From: Pseudorasbora parva
Lineage: Eukaryota > Chordata > Actinopteri > Cypriniformes > Gobionidae
DNA length: 64,000 nucleotides
Direction: 5' to 3'
Assembly (NCBI RefSeq): GCF_024679245.1
Contig: NC_090182.1
Location: 33,751,047 to 33,815,046, forward strand
Part shown: piece after piece, positions 53,900 through 64,000 of the stretch
Layout: each line of letters starts with the position of its first letter
Numbering within the stretch: position 1 is the stretch's first letter
Notes under the pieces: model-generated
Database searches by the model: none
Told to the model about the DNA's origin: nothing
Seen by the model: the letters and a program-made list of their open reading frames with translations, nothing else
Translations under genes and position numbers: made by a program

Positions 53900-54113
53900 A
53901 TGACAGACAGATTCACACAGATCGCTTACTGAATGCACAGAAGTTAGTTTCTGTTTGTGTTCGCGGGTGCTTTATAGTTTACGGGTCTATGACGTCACCC
54001 GCTTATGATGTTCCGTCTTTCGATTGGACTGATTCGACACGTTCATGGCGCAATCACGCAGAGGCATTCTCAAAGCATTCCGACGCAGCTCGAGTTCCCT
54101 GATAAGAGAACTA
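53900..54113 (-). repeat. DIRS copy 3 left terminal repeat
   Basis: Contains GTTAGTTTCTGTTTGTGTTC...GCACGGGTGCTTTATAG-like promoter sequence and ends CGAGTTCCCTGATAAGAGAAC, the inverse of the right repeats at 33379 and 60398. Confidence 0.7.
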
Positions 54114-57100
54114 CCCAGATAGCAGACAAACAGTGAATCAGCGTTGAATCAATGTTAATGCATCAACTAAAATATCATTGAATCAATGTTGAGATGTCAA
54201 TGTTGACAATGTTGATTTTTCATCAGGTTTGCACCCTGAAATAATGTTATTTCAACGATGAAAAATAGATCAAGATGGGCTTAAAATCAATAGTTTTCCA
54301 ACTAAAATTAAACCACTTATTTAAGTGAATCAATGTTGAATCAATGTTAATGCATCAATAAAAATATCATTGAATCAATATTGAAATATAACATTGATTT
54401 TTCATCAGGTTTGCACCCTGAAATAATGTTATTTCAACGATGAAAAATAGATCAAGATGGGCTTAAAATCAATAGTTTTCCAACTAAAATTAAACCACTT
54501 ATTTAAGTGAATCAATGTTGAATCAATGTTAATGCATCAATAAAAATATCATTGAATCAATATTGAAATATAACATTGATTTTTCATCAGGTTTGCACCC
54601 TGAAATAATGTTATTTCAATAATGAAAAATAGATCAATCTTGCTTTATGTACAGCAGGATTCTATGCCAGTTAATTTGTCTCTTTATTTTATTCATTTTA
54701 ATCAGAGACCGTGTGTGGCTGCAGTCGATATGATTTTGCATCAAAAAGACACTCAAAGTAAACAACATCCTTCAGTTTACATGCATATGTATTTATTTAT
54801 GCCCCCACAGTTACAACAGGAAATCTCACATTGACTTAAAAAAATTACATCTGAATTTATAACACAAATGAGAAGAGCCTGGAAAAACATGACAACGTGC
54901 ATCTGCAAAATGGAAGTAAATACAAATGTAAACTTGCCAATAAATACAGAAATGACACAGTACTACTGAAAGAAAGAAGGTAGAAGAAAGAATAATACTC
55001 CAAACTCAGGGGGTTCCACCATGAGCAATGCCCCGAAGCCTTTCAGGTTGTAATGGAGCCAGTTCTGCACCGTCCCAGCAAAGATAAACTCTGATGCCTC
55101 TTTTTATCAGCATTCACGGCATCTAAAACAACAAAGAAGTTAGTAAATATTTGGAAATATGATTAATTATACATTACAAATATAGCCTACTACAAAATGA
55201 AGTGAAACTTGAAATTTTATCAAAATCTTGATATCCCAGTTAAAAAGTTAACATTAAATTCAGGACTATTTAATGCATTTTAGTATAGACTTTAAAGGAC
55301 CCTCAGACACACAATGAATGAATGAAAAAGCAAAGTGACTATATCCGGTGTTTTATCTAATAATATTATTGTATTTAATAGTAAATAAATAAAGTGTGAA
55401 AATGTAACAAGTAAATGAATGACCAAATAGCTAAATTAAGAAAATAAAAGAGGAGCTGTATAGGCTACATGGTGGTTTGGAAGAGATTTTTTTTCCATTT
55501 ACAACACGAACTGGAGGCACAACTGTTTACTAAATTTCTGTAGTTTGATATAGCTGCCTACAGAACTTAAAGATCTCTCTTTTCTTTTTTCTTGCTGCAT
55601 TAAAGATTAAACTGTAATGATGTAATTGTGATCTGCTCTCGTGATGATATCTCACAGCTGAAGCAGATCTTTGAGCTGATTGTATTTCCCCTCACCGCTA
55701 ACAGGTCAATCAGTTCTAGTTCTGCTTCAGCTGTGAGATACTCTCACGAGTGGCCAACACTATTACTGACAAGCCAGAAATTCATCTAACCTTCCGATCG
55801 CCTCTCGTTTATACACTGGACGAATATAGGATGATTCAAAATGATTCATCTGTGTGTGCAACGAGTAAGATGCGTTTGTGGATCCGCGCTGCGCATTCAT
55901 TGACTTGTGAGTCGATCCTATATGGTCTCAAAATCCAAATGAATCAAATAGGATCGACTCACAAGTCAATGAATGCATTTGCAGCACCATTTCCACAAAT
56001 GCACATTTTACTCGTTGCACTAGTCAGAATTCGGACGCAATTCACAGTGTATATGCCAATCTTAAGAAAAAAAAAAATTAATACAAATATGATATGGTTT
56101 GGTGAAAAACAAACTGAAACTCAATGTATTAAGATTATCCTGGCCATTGGTTGTGTATGAGGGCGTTCATGTGACTATTATTAACATTGCAGTTCACTCT
56201 AACTCGCTCAGGAGAAGCACACAAGTTGTAAAACATAAAGATGAATAAAAACACTAAATTAAAATTGAGATGTATTTTATAATTATATTTTTGTAGGCCA
56301 CTTACCTCTAAAAAACAGGGTCATTGTCCTGACTCCTGTGTCTCTTTTTCGCAATTGAAGTCTGTTCAGCTGCGCTTGCTTTGGTTGATTGGTGGTTGTC
56401 TTGAAGGTGCATTACTGCCACCTGCTGGATTGGATTGTGGCGCATTCGATAGGGACACATATTCTAAATTCTTTATTAACTCTGTATTCTTTAGATAAAT
56501 AATGAAATGCATGTACATTCTACATGATTTAAATAATAATAATAGGCTACATTTTTATTTATTTAAAACTGATAGACTAAATTTATGGTAGAAGTTCTTT
56601 GTTTTGTTTTTTTGTTTTTTTTTACATTTTTTATTATAATAACATGAAACACAGAATGACAACATTACATGCCCGTAAGCAGGAAAATAATATACCTTTT
56701 AAAAAGATTCATAGTTTTTACAGCTTTCTTATTGGAAGAGTCAGAAATCAAACACACATACAATTTTAACTCTTCCAGAAAAAGGTTAAAGAAAGGCTTA
56801 CAATTACAAAATTTACATTTATGTATTCTTTGTGAATCCACATACTCGTTGGTGTACTCATCGTATCCTTTGAGGATAATAAATGTGCTCACATTCACAC
56901 AAATGTAGCCAATTGATTTGGACTTGCCTTAACATGTTGAATAATGTGACAGATAGATTGACTGTAAGCCTCACCGGTGGAGAATTAAGCTGACCAAACA
57001 TCAGCATTGATTCAATGTTTGTCTTTTCAACACTGAAAAGCATGGAATTATCAACATTGATCCAATATTATTTAGCAGTGAATTTTCAACATTGGTCCAG

Positions 57101-57218
57101 TATGGTGTTAGCATTGAATTTTCAACATTGATCCAATATTACTTCGCATTGAAATTTCAACCTCAACCAAAATGATGATTCTGATGGAATTTCAATCAAT
57201 GTCACCATGCTATCTGGG
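54114..57218. mobile_element. CCCAGATAGC-ended element B
   Basis: Ten-base inverted ends CCCAGATAGC...GCTATCTGGG with TA on both sides (54112-54113 and 57219-57220). Reverse complement of element A without the gypsy insertion, 3.1 kb. Internal palindromes occur near 55640-55745 and 55895-55975. It has no transposase; the 136-codon ORF at 55750 is chance coding over a palindrome. A TA duplication would fit Tc1/mariner or ISL2EU-like elements, but the family is unknown to me. Confidence 0.8.
54238..54609. repeat. 186-bp tandem units in element B
   Basis: Two near-identical units (54238-54423 and 54424-54609) with partial units on either side; each contains a palindromic ACATTGATT/AATCAATGT core. 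Confidence 0.85.
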
Positions 57219-57415
57219 TAATTATATAAAACAGCATTGTCAATGCCCTACAAATGAACTGGTTTTATACATTTTTATTTTATTTTATTGAAACCCAGAA
57301 TAATGTTTTATCCTTTAATGCAGGCCAAAGCACAGCAATGAGAGGTAATCAGTAATGCTGAAGTATGCTGCAGGCAACTTTTATTAGCTCAGCCCATCCC
57401 CCATCCCTCATCCAT

Positions 57416-57416
<1 letters not shown>
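57219..57416. other. AT-rich spacer
   Basis: No gene or named repeat seen. Confidence 0.4.

Positions 57417-57475
<59 letters not shown>
57417..57475. repeat. CA microsatellite
   Basis: Uninterrupted CA run of about 29 units. Confidence 0.97.
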
Positions 57476-57477
<2 letters not shown>

Positions 57478-57479
<2 letters not shown>

Positions 57480-57660
57480 TCATGTCTGGTTCACTATCTT
57501 TTTGGGGACTCAGCATAGACATAATGGTTTTTATACTGTACAAACCATATATTCTGCCGTCCTACACTGCTCCTACCCCAAAACCTACCCATCACACAAA
57601 ACTTTCTGCATTTTCACATTTTCAAAAGAACTCATTCTGTATGATTTATAAGCTTTTGTA
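57478..57660. repeat. Dispersed repeat next to the CA run
   Basis: TGGTTCACTATCTTTTTGGGG...ACTGTACAAACC...CCTACCCATCACAC recurs at 61707-61900, also next to a CA run, so the CA run and this segment move or spread together. Confidence 0.7.
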
Positions 57661-57869
57661 TCCATTGGGAAGTCCCCATGAGTCTGTGTGCATTTTTTGC
57701 TTGAAAACTTATACAATATTGCCCTCTATTGGTAATTTAAGGAAGAGCATTTGGGAAAAAAAGAAAGAAAATAAAAACAGTGTGATATATAGAATAACCA
57801 GCAGGTGGGAGTATAGCCTTATTTATGAACCAGGCACTTGTGTCCCTCTTTTGTCTTTTTTAGGCTTTT

Positions 57870-58722
57870 GCTAAGGGACCACCGTTTGAGATATCCAATA
57901 ACCGTTCGCATTTTAGCATCTTCTGTATATTTACTTCATGTTGTCCGAGTATGGAGGAGACTGAATGAATCGCTTTTGAGGAGAAGGTAAAAACAGAGCT
58001 CGCTTTCCACATTTTGTTATCTTCCAACCAAATTATCTGACTTCCTGTTGGTAAGAGCTAATGACTGTAAATTAGAAAGTTGTCCGGCTCAAAATGTACA
58101 ATATATATACCGGGTTTGGTGACTGCAGATAAAACTAACGCCCCACTTTGGACAAAAGTGACACACTTCCTGCTGCCAGTTGGTGGCGCTATAACTTTGA
58201 CTCACAAAAGTCATATCCATGTGATCGGCCTCTTACAACGAACACACAGCTGAAGTTTCATCAAAATGAATTAATGTATGCAAAAGTTATAACACACTTC
58301 CTGTTTCCCTTTTCTCGCTATAAATTCATCTCCTCGCCACGGCCAAACCATTTGAGATATCAAAAAGTTGCTTGCAATTTAGCATCCTCAGTGTCTTGTC
58401 AGTATGTGTTTTCCGAAGAACCCATAATAGCTCACTTCCTGTTGGGCTTGACGCATAATTTAGAGCACGAAAGTTGTTTGGCCCGATGAGATTTATATGT
58501 GTACCGAGTTTCATATATGTACGTGCAAGTGTGTTTGATTTATTAACCAAGTTTTCAGACCCCACTTTAGGGGGCGCTGTCGAACCCCCCTGCCACGTCC
58601 GGGTGCCAGCTTTGGTCCGCCCTGATAGCCCCAGATTCCGATGTGTGTGCAAAGTTTCAAGAGTTTTCAAGCATGATAAGGGCCCCGAAAGTGCCCGAAT
58701 AGTCGAAAAAATTAAATTGTCC
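57870..58722. repeat. Two diverged repeat units of about 466 bp
   Basis: The order TTTGAGATATC, AGCATC, CACTTCCTGTTGG, ACCGGGTTTG/ACCGAGTTTC, CCCCACTTT appears twice, offset by about 466 bp (starting near 57878 and 58344). This looks like a dispersed repeat with internal duplication. It is non-coding. Confidence 0.6.
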
Positions 58723-59062
58723 TTAGAAGAACAATAGGCCTCTGCGCCCTTTCAGGGCTTGGGCCCTAATAATAACAAATAATGCTTAGAAGAACAATAG
58801 GGCTCTGCGCCCTTTCAGGGCTTGGGCCCTAATAATAAGAACTCTAAAGAAAACAATAGGGCTCTGCGCCCTTTCAGGGCTTGTGCCCTAATAATAATAA
58901 TAATCATTAGAAGAACAATACGGCTCTGCGCCCTTTCAGGTCTTGGGCTCCCTAATAATCCTTAGAAGAACAATAGGGCTCTGCGCCCTTTCAGGGCTTG
59001 GGTCCTATTAATCCTTATAAGAACCCTAGGGCTCTTCGCCCTTTCAGAGCTTGGGCCCTAAT
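58723..59062. repeat. About 60-bp tandem array, six units
   Basis: Units CTTAGAAGAACAATAGGGCT followed by CTGCGCCCTTTCAGGGCTTG and GGCCCTAATAA. Each contains the palindrome-like GCCCTTTCAGGGC. Spacer length varies. Confidence 0.92.
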
Positions 59063-59790
59063 GATTAATAAACTGTGGCACGATGTGAAGGGGGAGGAGA
59101 ATTAATGCTTGCGTCACATTTAATCCATAAAACACTTCCGCAAAGAATACTCCAGTGTGTCCTCGCTCATGACTCCTCAGAAGCCTCCTCACTCCTCCAT
59201 CCTCGCCTCCTCGCGGTGCAATTAGAGAATTGAGATCTCCTACAAAATGGCTGAGCTCCATCGATTTCCGGGTGCTCAGATGGCCAATCAAATCAAAGTA
59301 GGCAGAGTTTATATTCTCTTTTAGCAGGTGCAGTACACGCACACACATACACACACACAGAAGAGCATGTTTATCTAACGCTAATGCCATTGCGGAGAGA
59401 TACTAATCTCTCCGGTGAAATCACAAAACTAAATGCACACACACAAATGCACACAAAATGCAGCGTGTCCATGCTATTAATATACAATCATTGATGAACA
59501 TTTTAATGAAGAAGAAAACTATGAGAGCTGATTAGAACTCGGAACATTTGAGACGATTTACTAAAAGTCTATTAGACCACGCAGGAACTTAAAAATAAGC
59601 AGCGGATGTACGTATTTATTCACTCATGTGAAGAATCCCGGGACTAATAATATATTTGACGCAAATTAATGCAAATAATGCTCGCAAATAGTCCCAAATA
59701 GATTATTTCCCAACTAGAATTAGACCTAGAATTCTAGGTCACTGTTCTGTTTGATCTAGTTAAGGCCTTGCTTTGAATCAGTATATTATT
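59063..59790. other. No gene seen; repeat-like DNA
   Basis: A GAGGAGGCGAGGATGGAGGA-type stretch (minus strand, near 59200) may be a repeat fragment; the remainder is AT-rich without credible ORFs. Confidence 0.4.
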
Positions 59791-60397
59791 TTAAAGGGGT
59801 CATATAATGGTACATTTACTTTTACAAGCTGATTGTATGGAAATGTTTGTTGGCAGTGCCTGTGCACAACCATCCTATAATGATAAAAATCATGTTTTCA
59901 CCCGTCTCAAATCGAGCCGCTCGGCCGTGTGACGTCTCACATGGCCCGACACCCCTCCCACAACTGTTGATTGACAAGCAGTTTCATCTCAGACCTGCCC
60001 TGAGCGAGCTCTGTCACAGTCTGCTATTGTGAATAGGCTGGAGCAGAATGGCGTTTAAGCGATTGTAGTCTTCTGATCTTGGGTGTAATAATGAACACAG
60101 CAGTCATTCTGATGTTCCTAAATCCAAACCGCTCAAGACGCAGTGGCTGAGTTTTGTTTTCGTCTATGTATTTATGTCTGCACAAACTGTGAAGCATTTC
60201 TCACCAGTGAGTAGTTTGAAACACGTACATGTTTCACAATGAATGCGGCTAAAGTGGGTAAGTTACATTATGGCATGCTTTCTTTGTATGACGTTCTCAA
60301 TATAATTCATAATCGCACGTTTATAATGAACAACGCGTTATGGTTGTGTTATTACAAACTGTGTACGCCGGTTTTAAAGTTAACGTGGACGTGGTAA
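59791..60397 (+). repeat. TTAAAGGGGTCATATAATGG-started repeat, left part
   Basis: TTAA at 59791 and an AAAGGGGTCATA start suggest the left end of another TTAA-type element. Its right end is not seen; DIRS copy 4 begins inside it at 60398. The ORF at 59847 is not credible. Confidence 0.45.
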
Positions 60398-60735
60398 CGA
60401 ACGTCTCGGTTACATATGTAACCCTAGTTCCCTGAGGGGAAATGCTGTGAGAACGCCTCTGCGTGATTGCGTTGTGAAGCGCGTGTAGAACCAGTCCAAT
60501 CAGGGGATCGAAAGTCATAGGCGGGTGACGTCATTGACCGGAAACTATAAAGCATCCATGAACACAAACAGAAACTAGCTTCTGAAAAAGCCTGAAGTAA
60601 GTGATCCCGGGCATGCCGGGAGTATGGCCGGGCAACGCAGCGACTTGTTCTCCTCAGGGAACTATGGTTACATACGTAACCGAGACGTTCCATATCTGGG
60701 AACTCGAGCTGCGTCGAAACACTGTGAGAACGCTT
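60398..60735 (-). repeat. DIRS copy 4 right terminal repeat and internal complementary region
   Basis: 60400-60440 (ACGTCTCGGTTACATATGTA..., then AGTTCCCTGAGG) is the inverse of about 60652-60692 with a few changes. The next bases, GGGAACTCGAGCTGCGTCG (60696-60715), are the inverse of the left end seen in copy 3 near 54086. The internal region thus carries the complement of both ends, as in known DIRS elements. Confidence 0.85.
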
Positions 60736-60799
60736 ATACCCACATCGCCATAGGACCAAGTGCTTGTATGTGTGAAACCGTAGCGCACACGACTATGAC

Positions 60800-60935
60800 A
60801 AAACCTGTGCCCCAACTGTGGATGCTACATCCAGTTCGTAGAATCTTACAAAGGTCAGCGGCGAGGACCACCCTGCCGCATTACATATATCTTGGAGGGA
60901 AGCCCCCGACAAAAGTGCTTAGAAGCAGCCATACC
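60800..60935 (-). pseudogene. DIRS recombinase end (copy 4), nucleophile region
   Basis: The minus strand encodes ICNAAGWSSPLTFVRFYELD, holding the Trp and catalytic Tyr positions. It is separated from the H-x-x-R part (AHSTRGMA at 62784) by the hAT-like insertion, with a frame change near 60900. Confidence 0.75.
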
Positions 60936-61240
60936 CAGTGGTGTAGTCTAGATATTTGTAGTGAGTATACTGTGATTCCCCCCCCCCACCCCCCACCCTT
61001 AAAAATTCTTACATTAAGAAACATTTACTAGACAAGTAAAAATGATTGTCTTGTTTATGGAAAAAAATACACAAAATTAAGATTTTTTGCTTAAAATAAG
61101 ATAATAAGAAATAGCCATTGGGGTAAGAAAAATAATCTTGTTTTCTGTTTGAATTAAGACTATTTTTCTTCCCCCTTTGGAGGATTATTTAGCTCATTTT
61201 AAGCAAAAGCCTGTGCTCCAGGTGACATATTCATATAACA

Positions 61241-61474
61241 TTAAAGGATAACTATTGGTAATCAGACAGTTGGCAGCACCCAGTGGCTTCCACAGTAGGA
61301 ACAAATATAGACTATGAAAGTCAATGCATGCTGCCAACTGTCTGTTTACCAACATTTCTCAAAATATCATCTTTTGCATTAAACAGAAGAAAGAAACTCA
61401 CACAGTTTTGGAACAAATTAGGGGGTGAGGAAATTATAACACAATTTACATTTTTGGGTGATCTATACCTTTAA
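61241..61474. repeat. TTAA-ended short repeat
   Basis: TTAAAGGATAACTA...GATCTATACCTTTAA; the right end resembles the start of the repeat at 4907 (CACCCAAAAATG, inverted). Confidence 0.6.
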
Positions 61475-61685
61475 GAGCTACATTTAGCATCAAATGTTAT
61501 ATGAAAATGGTACCTGAAACACAGGTTTTATCAGCTGTTATCTACCTAACTTACTGTCCTTCCTGCCTCCACTCTAACCAAGGATGCTTGTTTTTAAATT
61601 CCCTAGCCTGACTTTCTGTCAACAAGGCTGGTCAGAAGTTCTCATTTCTCTCATCATCTGAAATAACAAGGAGATATCTGTTGAC

Positions 61686-61925
61686 CACACACACACACAC
61701 ACACATACCTGGTTCACTATCTTTGTGGGGACTCTCCATAGGCATAGTGTTTTTTATACTGTACAAACTGTACATTCTATCCCCTTACACTGCCCCTAAA
61801 CCTACCCATTACACACACACAAACAAACACACACAATGCCCCTACCCCTAAACCTACCCATCACACACAGACACAGACACACAAATACCCCTACCCCTAC
61901 CTACCCATCACACACACACACATAT
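61686..61925. repeat. CA-rich repeat, second copy of the 57478 family
   Basis: A CA run, then CTGGTTCACTATCTTTGTGG and ACTGTACAAACTGTACATTC, followed by several CCTACCCATCACACACA units. Confidence 0.7.
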
Positions 61926-62783
61926 TATTTTGAGGTGCCAATCCGTTATACATGGGAGCTTTACTGTATCTTGAAGATTGTTGTCTTCTGAGTTTCTGAG
62001 TTTTTACACTGGCAGTTTAGTTCAGAACAGGGCACAGTTCTTATGAAAAGTTGGTAATGTGAAAGCTGTCATGCGGACCTGGGAGCGCACCATAACCACA
62101 CCATACCTGGAGGAGGAATATAGCGCGGCCCCTTTAAGAGATGCGCGTCCCCCATTGAACTGCCGGTATTTTGTGTGTTTGTGCAGAACTGCGCCGCGAT
62201 TCACACGAACAGTGTGAGAAACACGGACTTGGAGCGCTTTTGTTTAGAAAAGTAAACTGCGTATTCGTTTTAGCCGATTGCAATGTATTTAGTTCAATAA
62301 AACCTGTAACGTTAATGTAAGCGGTAATGGTGTTAATGATTTACCTCAGATATGAGCGAGTGAGCTTCAGTGCATCGCGCTCAGACTGCAGAGATGTGCT
62401 CGTGTAAGAATCAGGATGCAGCGAATAATTGATCAAAGTGCATAAAAGTTGCGGTGATTGGTCAAAATTGCGAGTCGCACTGGATTTTCTGTAACGTCCG
62501 TGTCATCTGCTACAGCTGAAGTGTCACGTGAAGCTGCTGTGGCTTTAGGGGCAGGCTTTCGAAAACACTCAAAGAGTCAAAAACTTTAGTGATTCGCAAT
62601 CGCAACCACAGTCTGTGTTCGCAACACAGACGTGGTGAATTTATGAATGAAAGTTCTGTCACAAAACGATATTGTTACGTATCGTCACGCTTTTTTTAGT
62701 GGGTATACGGAAATCCTTGTCCTTTCCTAGTGGGTATACGGCGTATACCTGCGTATCACGTAGACTACACCACTGGCCATACC

Positions 62784-63664
62784 CCTAGTAGAATGTGCCC
62801 AGACAGCCAAGGGAGACAGCTGTCCGGCCGCCTCATAAGAAAGCGAGATGGCCTCGACCAGCCATTTGCTCATTCTCTGCTTAGATACTGGAGCCCCCCT
62901 TTTTGGGGCTCCGAAACAGACGAACAACTGATCAGTTTTTCTCCACAGGGCAACTTTGTGGACGTAAGTATCAAGCGCCCTAACCGAGCAGAGCAGATTT
63001 AATCTTTCCTGGTTTGACGTCATGAAAGGAGGAGGACAGAAGGCTTGTAGAGTAATAGGACCCCTATGGCTCGTAGGAACCTTTGGAATATAACCTGGTC
63101 TGGAGTGAAGAAAAGCCTTCACCATGCCAGGCGCGAACTCTAGACAGGAGGGCCCTACCGACAGGGACTGAATGTCCCCAATTCTTTTAAGGGACGAAAT
63201 GGCCAGTACAAAGAGAGTCTTGAGTGTCAGGAACTTGTCTGGCACTTCTTCAATGGGTTCAAAAGGGGCCTCAGATAGGCCCTGGAGAACAATAGCCAAA
63301 TCCCAGGTCGGGACCCTCGAGTGTACCACTGGCCTCACCTTAAAGTGCCACGGAGGAAATGAGTAATTAGCGGGTGTCTTCCCAAAGACACTCCACCCAA
63401 AGGAGTGTGGAAAGCAGCTAAGGCCACCAGGTACACCTTTATTGTGGAGGGGGTCAACCCTGCTGAGAACCTTGCTTGCAGGAACTCCAGCACTGGGCAG
63501 TTAACTGGGTCCAACTGGCATTCTCTGCACCATACTGAGAACAATCTCCATTTTAGTGCGTACAGCTTCCTCGTGGATGGAGCTCTGGAGTGAAGGATGG
63601 TCTCCAAGACCTCAGTCGAGAGACCCTCTTCTAAGAGCTTAGCCCCCTCAGAGGCCAGGCCCAC
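62784..63664 (-). pseudogene. DIRS tyrosine recombinase (copy 4)
   Basis: 63664-63335 encodes the amino part (RAPSTRKLYALKWRLFSVWC, LTPSTIKVYLVALAAFHTP); after a frame change near 63335 the next part (63338-62784) has FVLAISSLKRIGD (catalytic Arg), LCSVRALDTYVHKVALW, QLFVCFGAPKRG and AHSTRGMA (H-x-x-R). The hAT-like element enters right after this. The nucleophile Tyr survives at about 60825. Confidence 0.85.
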
Positions 63665-64000
63665 AGTTTCTATAACTCTGGGTGGGGATGAAGGATCTCC
63701 CGCCCGCTTGAGAGAGGAGGTCCCTCCTGGTCGGAATCTCCATGGGAGAGCCTTCCAGGAGAGATATCAGGTCCGAAAACCAAACTCTGGTCGGCCAGCA
63801 CGGAGCCATTAATAGCACACAGGCTCCGTCCCGGCGCACCCTCTCCAGAACTCCCGGAAGCAGAGCAATCGGGGGGAACACGTACAGAGGTAGCCTCGGC
63901 CACTCCTGTACCATGGCGTCCACTCATGGTCCCCCCATCCCGCGAGTGAAGCATCTGTCGTTGGCGTGACGCGACGAACATGAGCCCCCAACACAGGTCC
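63597..64000 (-). pseudogene. DIRS RNase H remnant (copy 4)
   Basis: At the window edge the minus strand gives GAHVRRVTPTTDASLAGWGDHEW, the start of RNase H, then jumps to DAMVQEWPRLPLYVFPP, which belongs to the end of the RT/RNase H ORF. The part between, including the Glu and Asp boxes, is deleted near 63930. Frames change repeatedly. Confidence 0.78.

Larger units (their letters stand above)
33379..54113 (-). mobile_element. DIRS-type element, copy 3, with many nested insertions
   Basis: DIRS parts occur on the minus strand in the expected order but far apart: right terminal repeat 33379-33600, recombinase 33606-34345, RNase H and RT 34346-35441, RT 38610-38992, gag tail 44201-44709, gag front 53044-53830, left terminal repeat about 53900-54113. 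The gaps are filled by elements 35442-38609, 38993-44200 and 44710-53043. The internal complementary region and the catalytic end of the recombinase are deleted next to 33600, and about 330 bp of gag are missing at the 44710-53043 insertion. I infer one original element, but two separate copies cannot be excluded. Confidence 0.7.
60936..62775. mobile_element. hAT-like non-autonomous element in the recombinase
   Basis: Starts CAGTGGTGTAGTCTA and ends TAGACTACACCACTG, a 15-bp perfect inverted repeat. An exact 8-bp duplication GCCATACC flanks it (60928-60935 and 62776-62783). CAGTG ends with an 8-bp duplication are the hAT signature. No transposase. A TTAA-ended repeat and CA-rich repeats sit inside. 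Confidence 0.9.
60398..64000 (-). mobile_element. DIRS-type element, copy 4, continues past the window
   Basis: Minus strand, right end first: terminal repeat and internal complementary region (60398-60735), recombinase end (60800-60935), hAT-like insertion (60936-62775), the rest of the recombinase (62784-63664), and RNase H remnants up to the edge. Wording and terminal repeats put it in the same subfamily as copy 3. About 455 bp of RNase H are deleted near 63930. Confidence 0.85.

Noticed and set aside
55750..56160. 136-codon ORF in element B
   Set aside because: It crosses an internal palindrome of a non-coding element and has no counterpart open frame in element A.
57349..57874. 169-codon and 64-codon ORFs over a CA run
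   Set aside because: Coding is driven by the CA run and a dispersed repeat that recurs at 61707; no protein family is recognised.
58723..59062. Regularly spaced units looking like a CRISPR array
   Set aside because: Spacers are AT-rich variants of each other, the units are palindromic repeat ends, and the genome is a vertebrate.
59847..60032. Short ORF in a TTAA-type repeat
   Set aside because: No recognisable domain; the region belongs to a dispersed repeat.

Overview
The window reads as a piece of a teleost fish genome, most likely a cyprinid (carp/goldfish/zebrafish group). That is an inference from the transposable elements (DIRS-type tyrosine-recombinase retrotransposons, L2-like and CR1/Rex1-like LINEs, Gmr1-like and sushi-like Ty3/gypsy elements, hAT, Tc1 and TTAA-flanked elements), from AC microsatellites, and from one vertebrate host gene. 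Only one host gene can be supported: the last four exons of a p24/TMED cargo-receptor gene on the minus strand at 3394-4257. Nearly everything else is mobile DNA, much of it nested.

Layout. 1-1233: 3' end of a gypsy element and its long LTR. 1733-3038: Tc1 relic carrying a MITE. 3394-4257: TMED gene, its first exon not visible. 4907-6690: a TTAA-ended repeat split by a second TTAA-flanked element. 6691-11112: minus-strand L2-like LINE with a 1.5-kb inverted-repeat element inside. 11113-21381: minus-strand DIRS element (copy 1) split by a Gmr1-like LTR retrotransposon at 15214-20307. 21392-23150: L2 3' tail, then an unassigned segment with a transmembrane ORF and a coiled-coil ORF. 24476-28472: hAT transposon with a broken transposase and a solo LTR. 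28616-30850: DIRS copy 2, with its front half inverted in place. 33379-54113: DIRS copy 3, opened up by many nested insertions (8-bp-TSD element with a long foldback inside, LTR fragment, LINE with a solo LTR and a retroposon, and an 8.3-kb element that itself contains a sushi-like gypsy element). 54114-57218: second copy of the CCCAGATAGC-ended element, in inverse orientation. 57219-60397: simple and tandem repeats. 60398-64000: DIRS copy 4, interrupted by a hAT-like non-autonomous element and running off the window.

How the parts relate. The autonomous elements encode gag, protease, reverse transcriptase (RT), RNase H, and integrase or tyrosine recombinase, but every one shows breaks. The window is best read as a stack of insertions whose order follows from target-site duplications (TSDs). 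Points of most interest: a gypsy element with integrase ahead of RT; a sushi-like element with a visible self-priming signal; a DIRS copy whose RT/RNase H and recombinase frames were fused by a small deletion; a DIRS copy with an internal inversion; a paralogous empty site showing TTAA-specific insertion; and an unrecognised transmembrane plus coiled-coil ORF pair.
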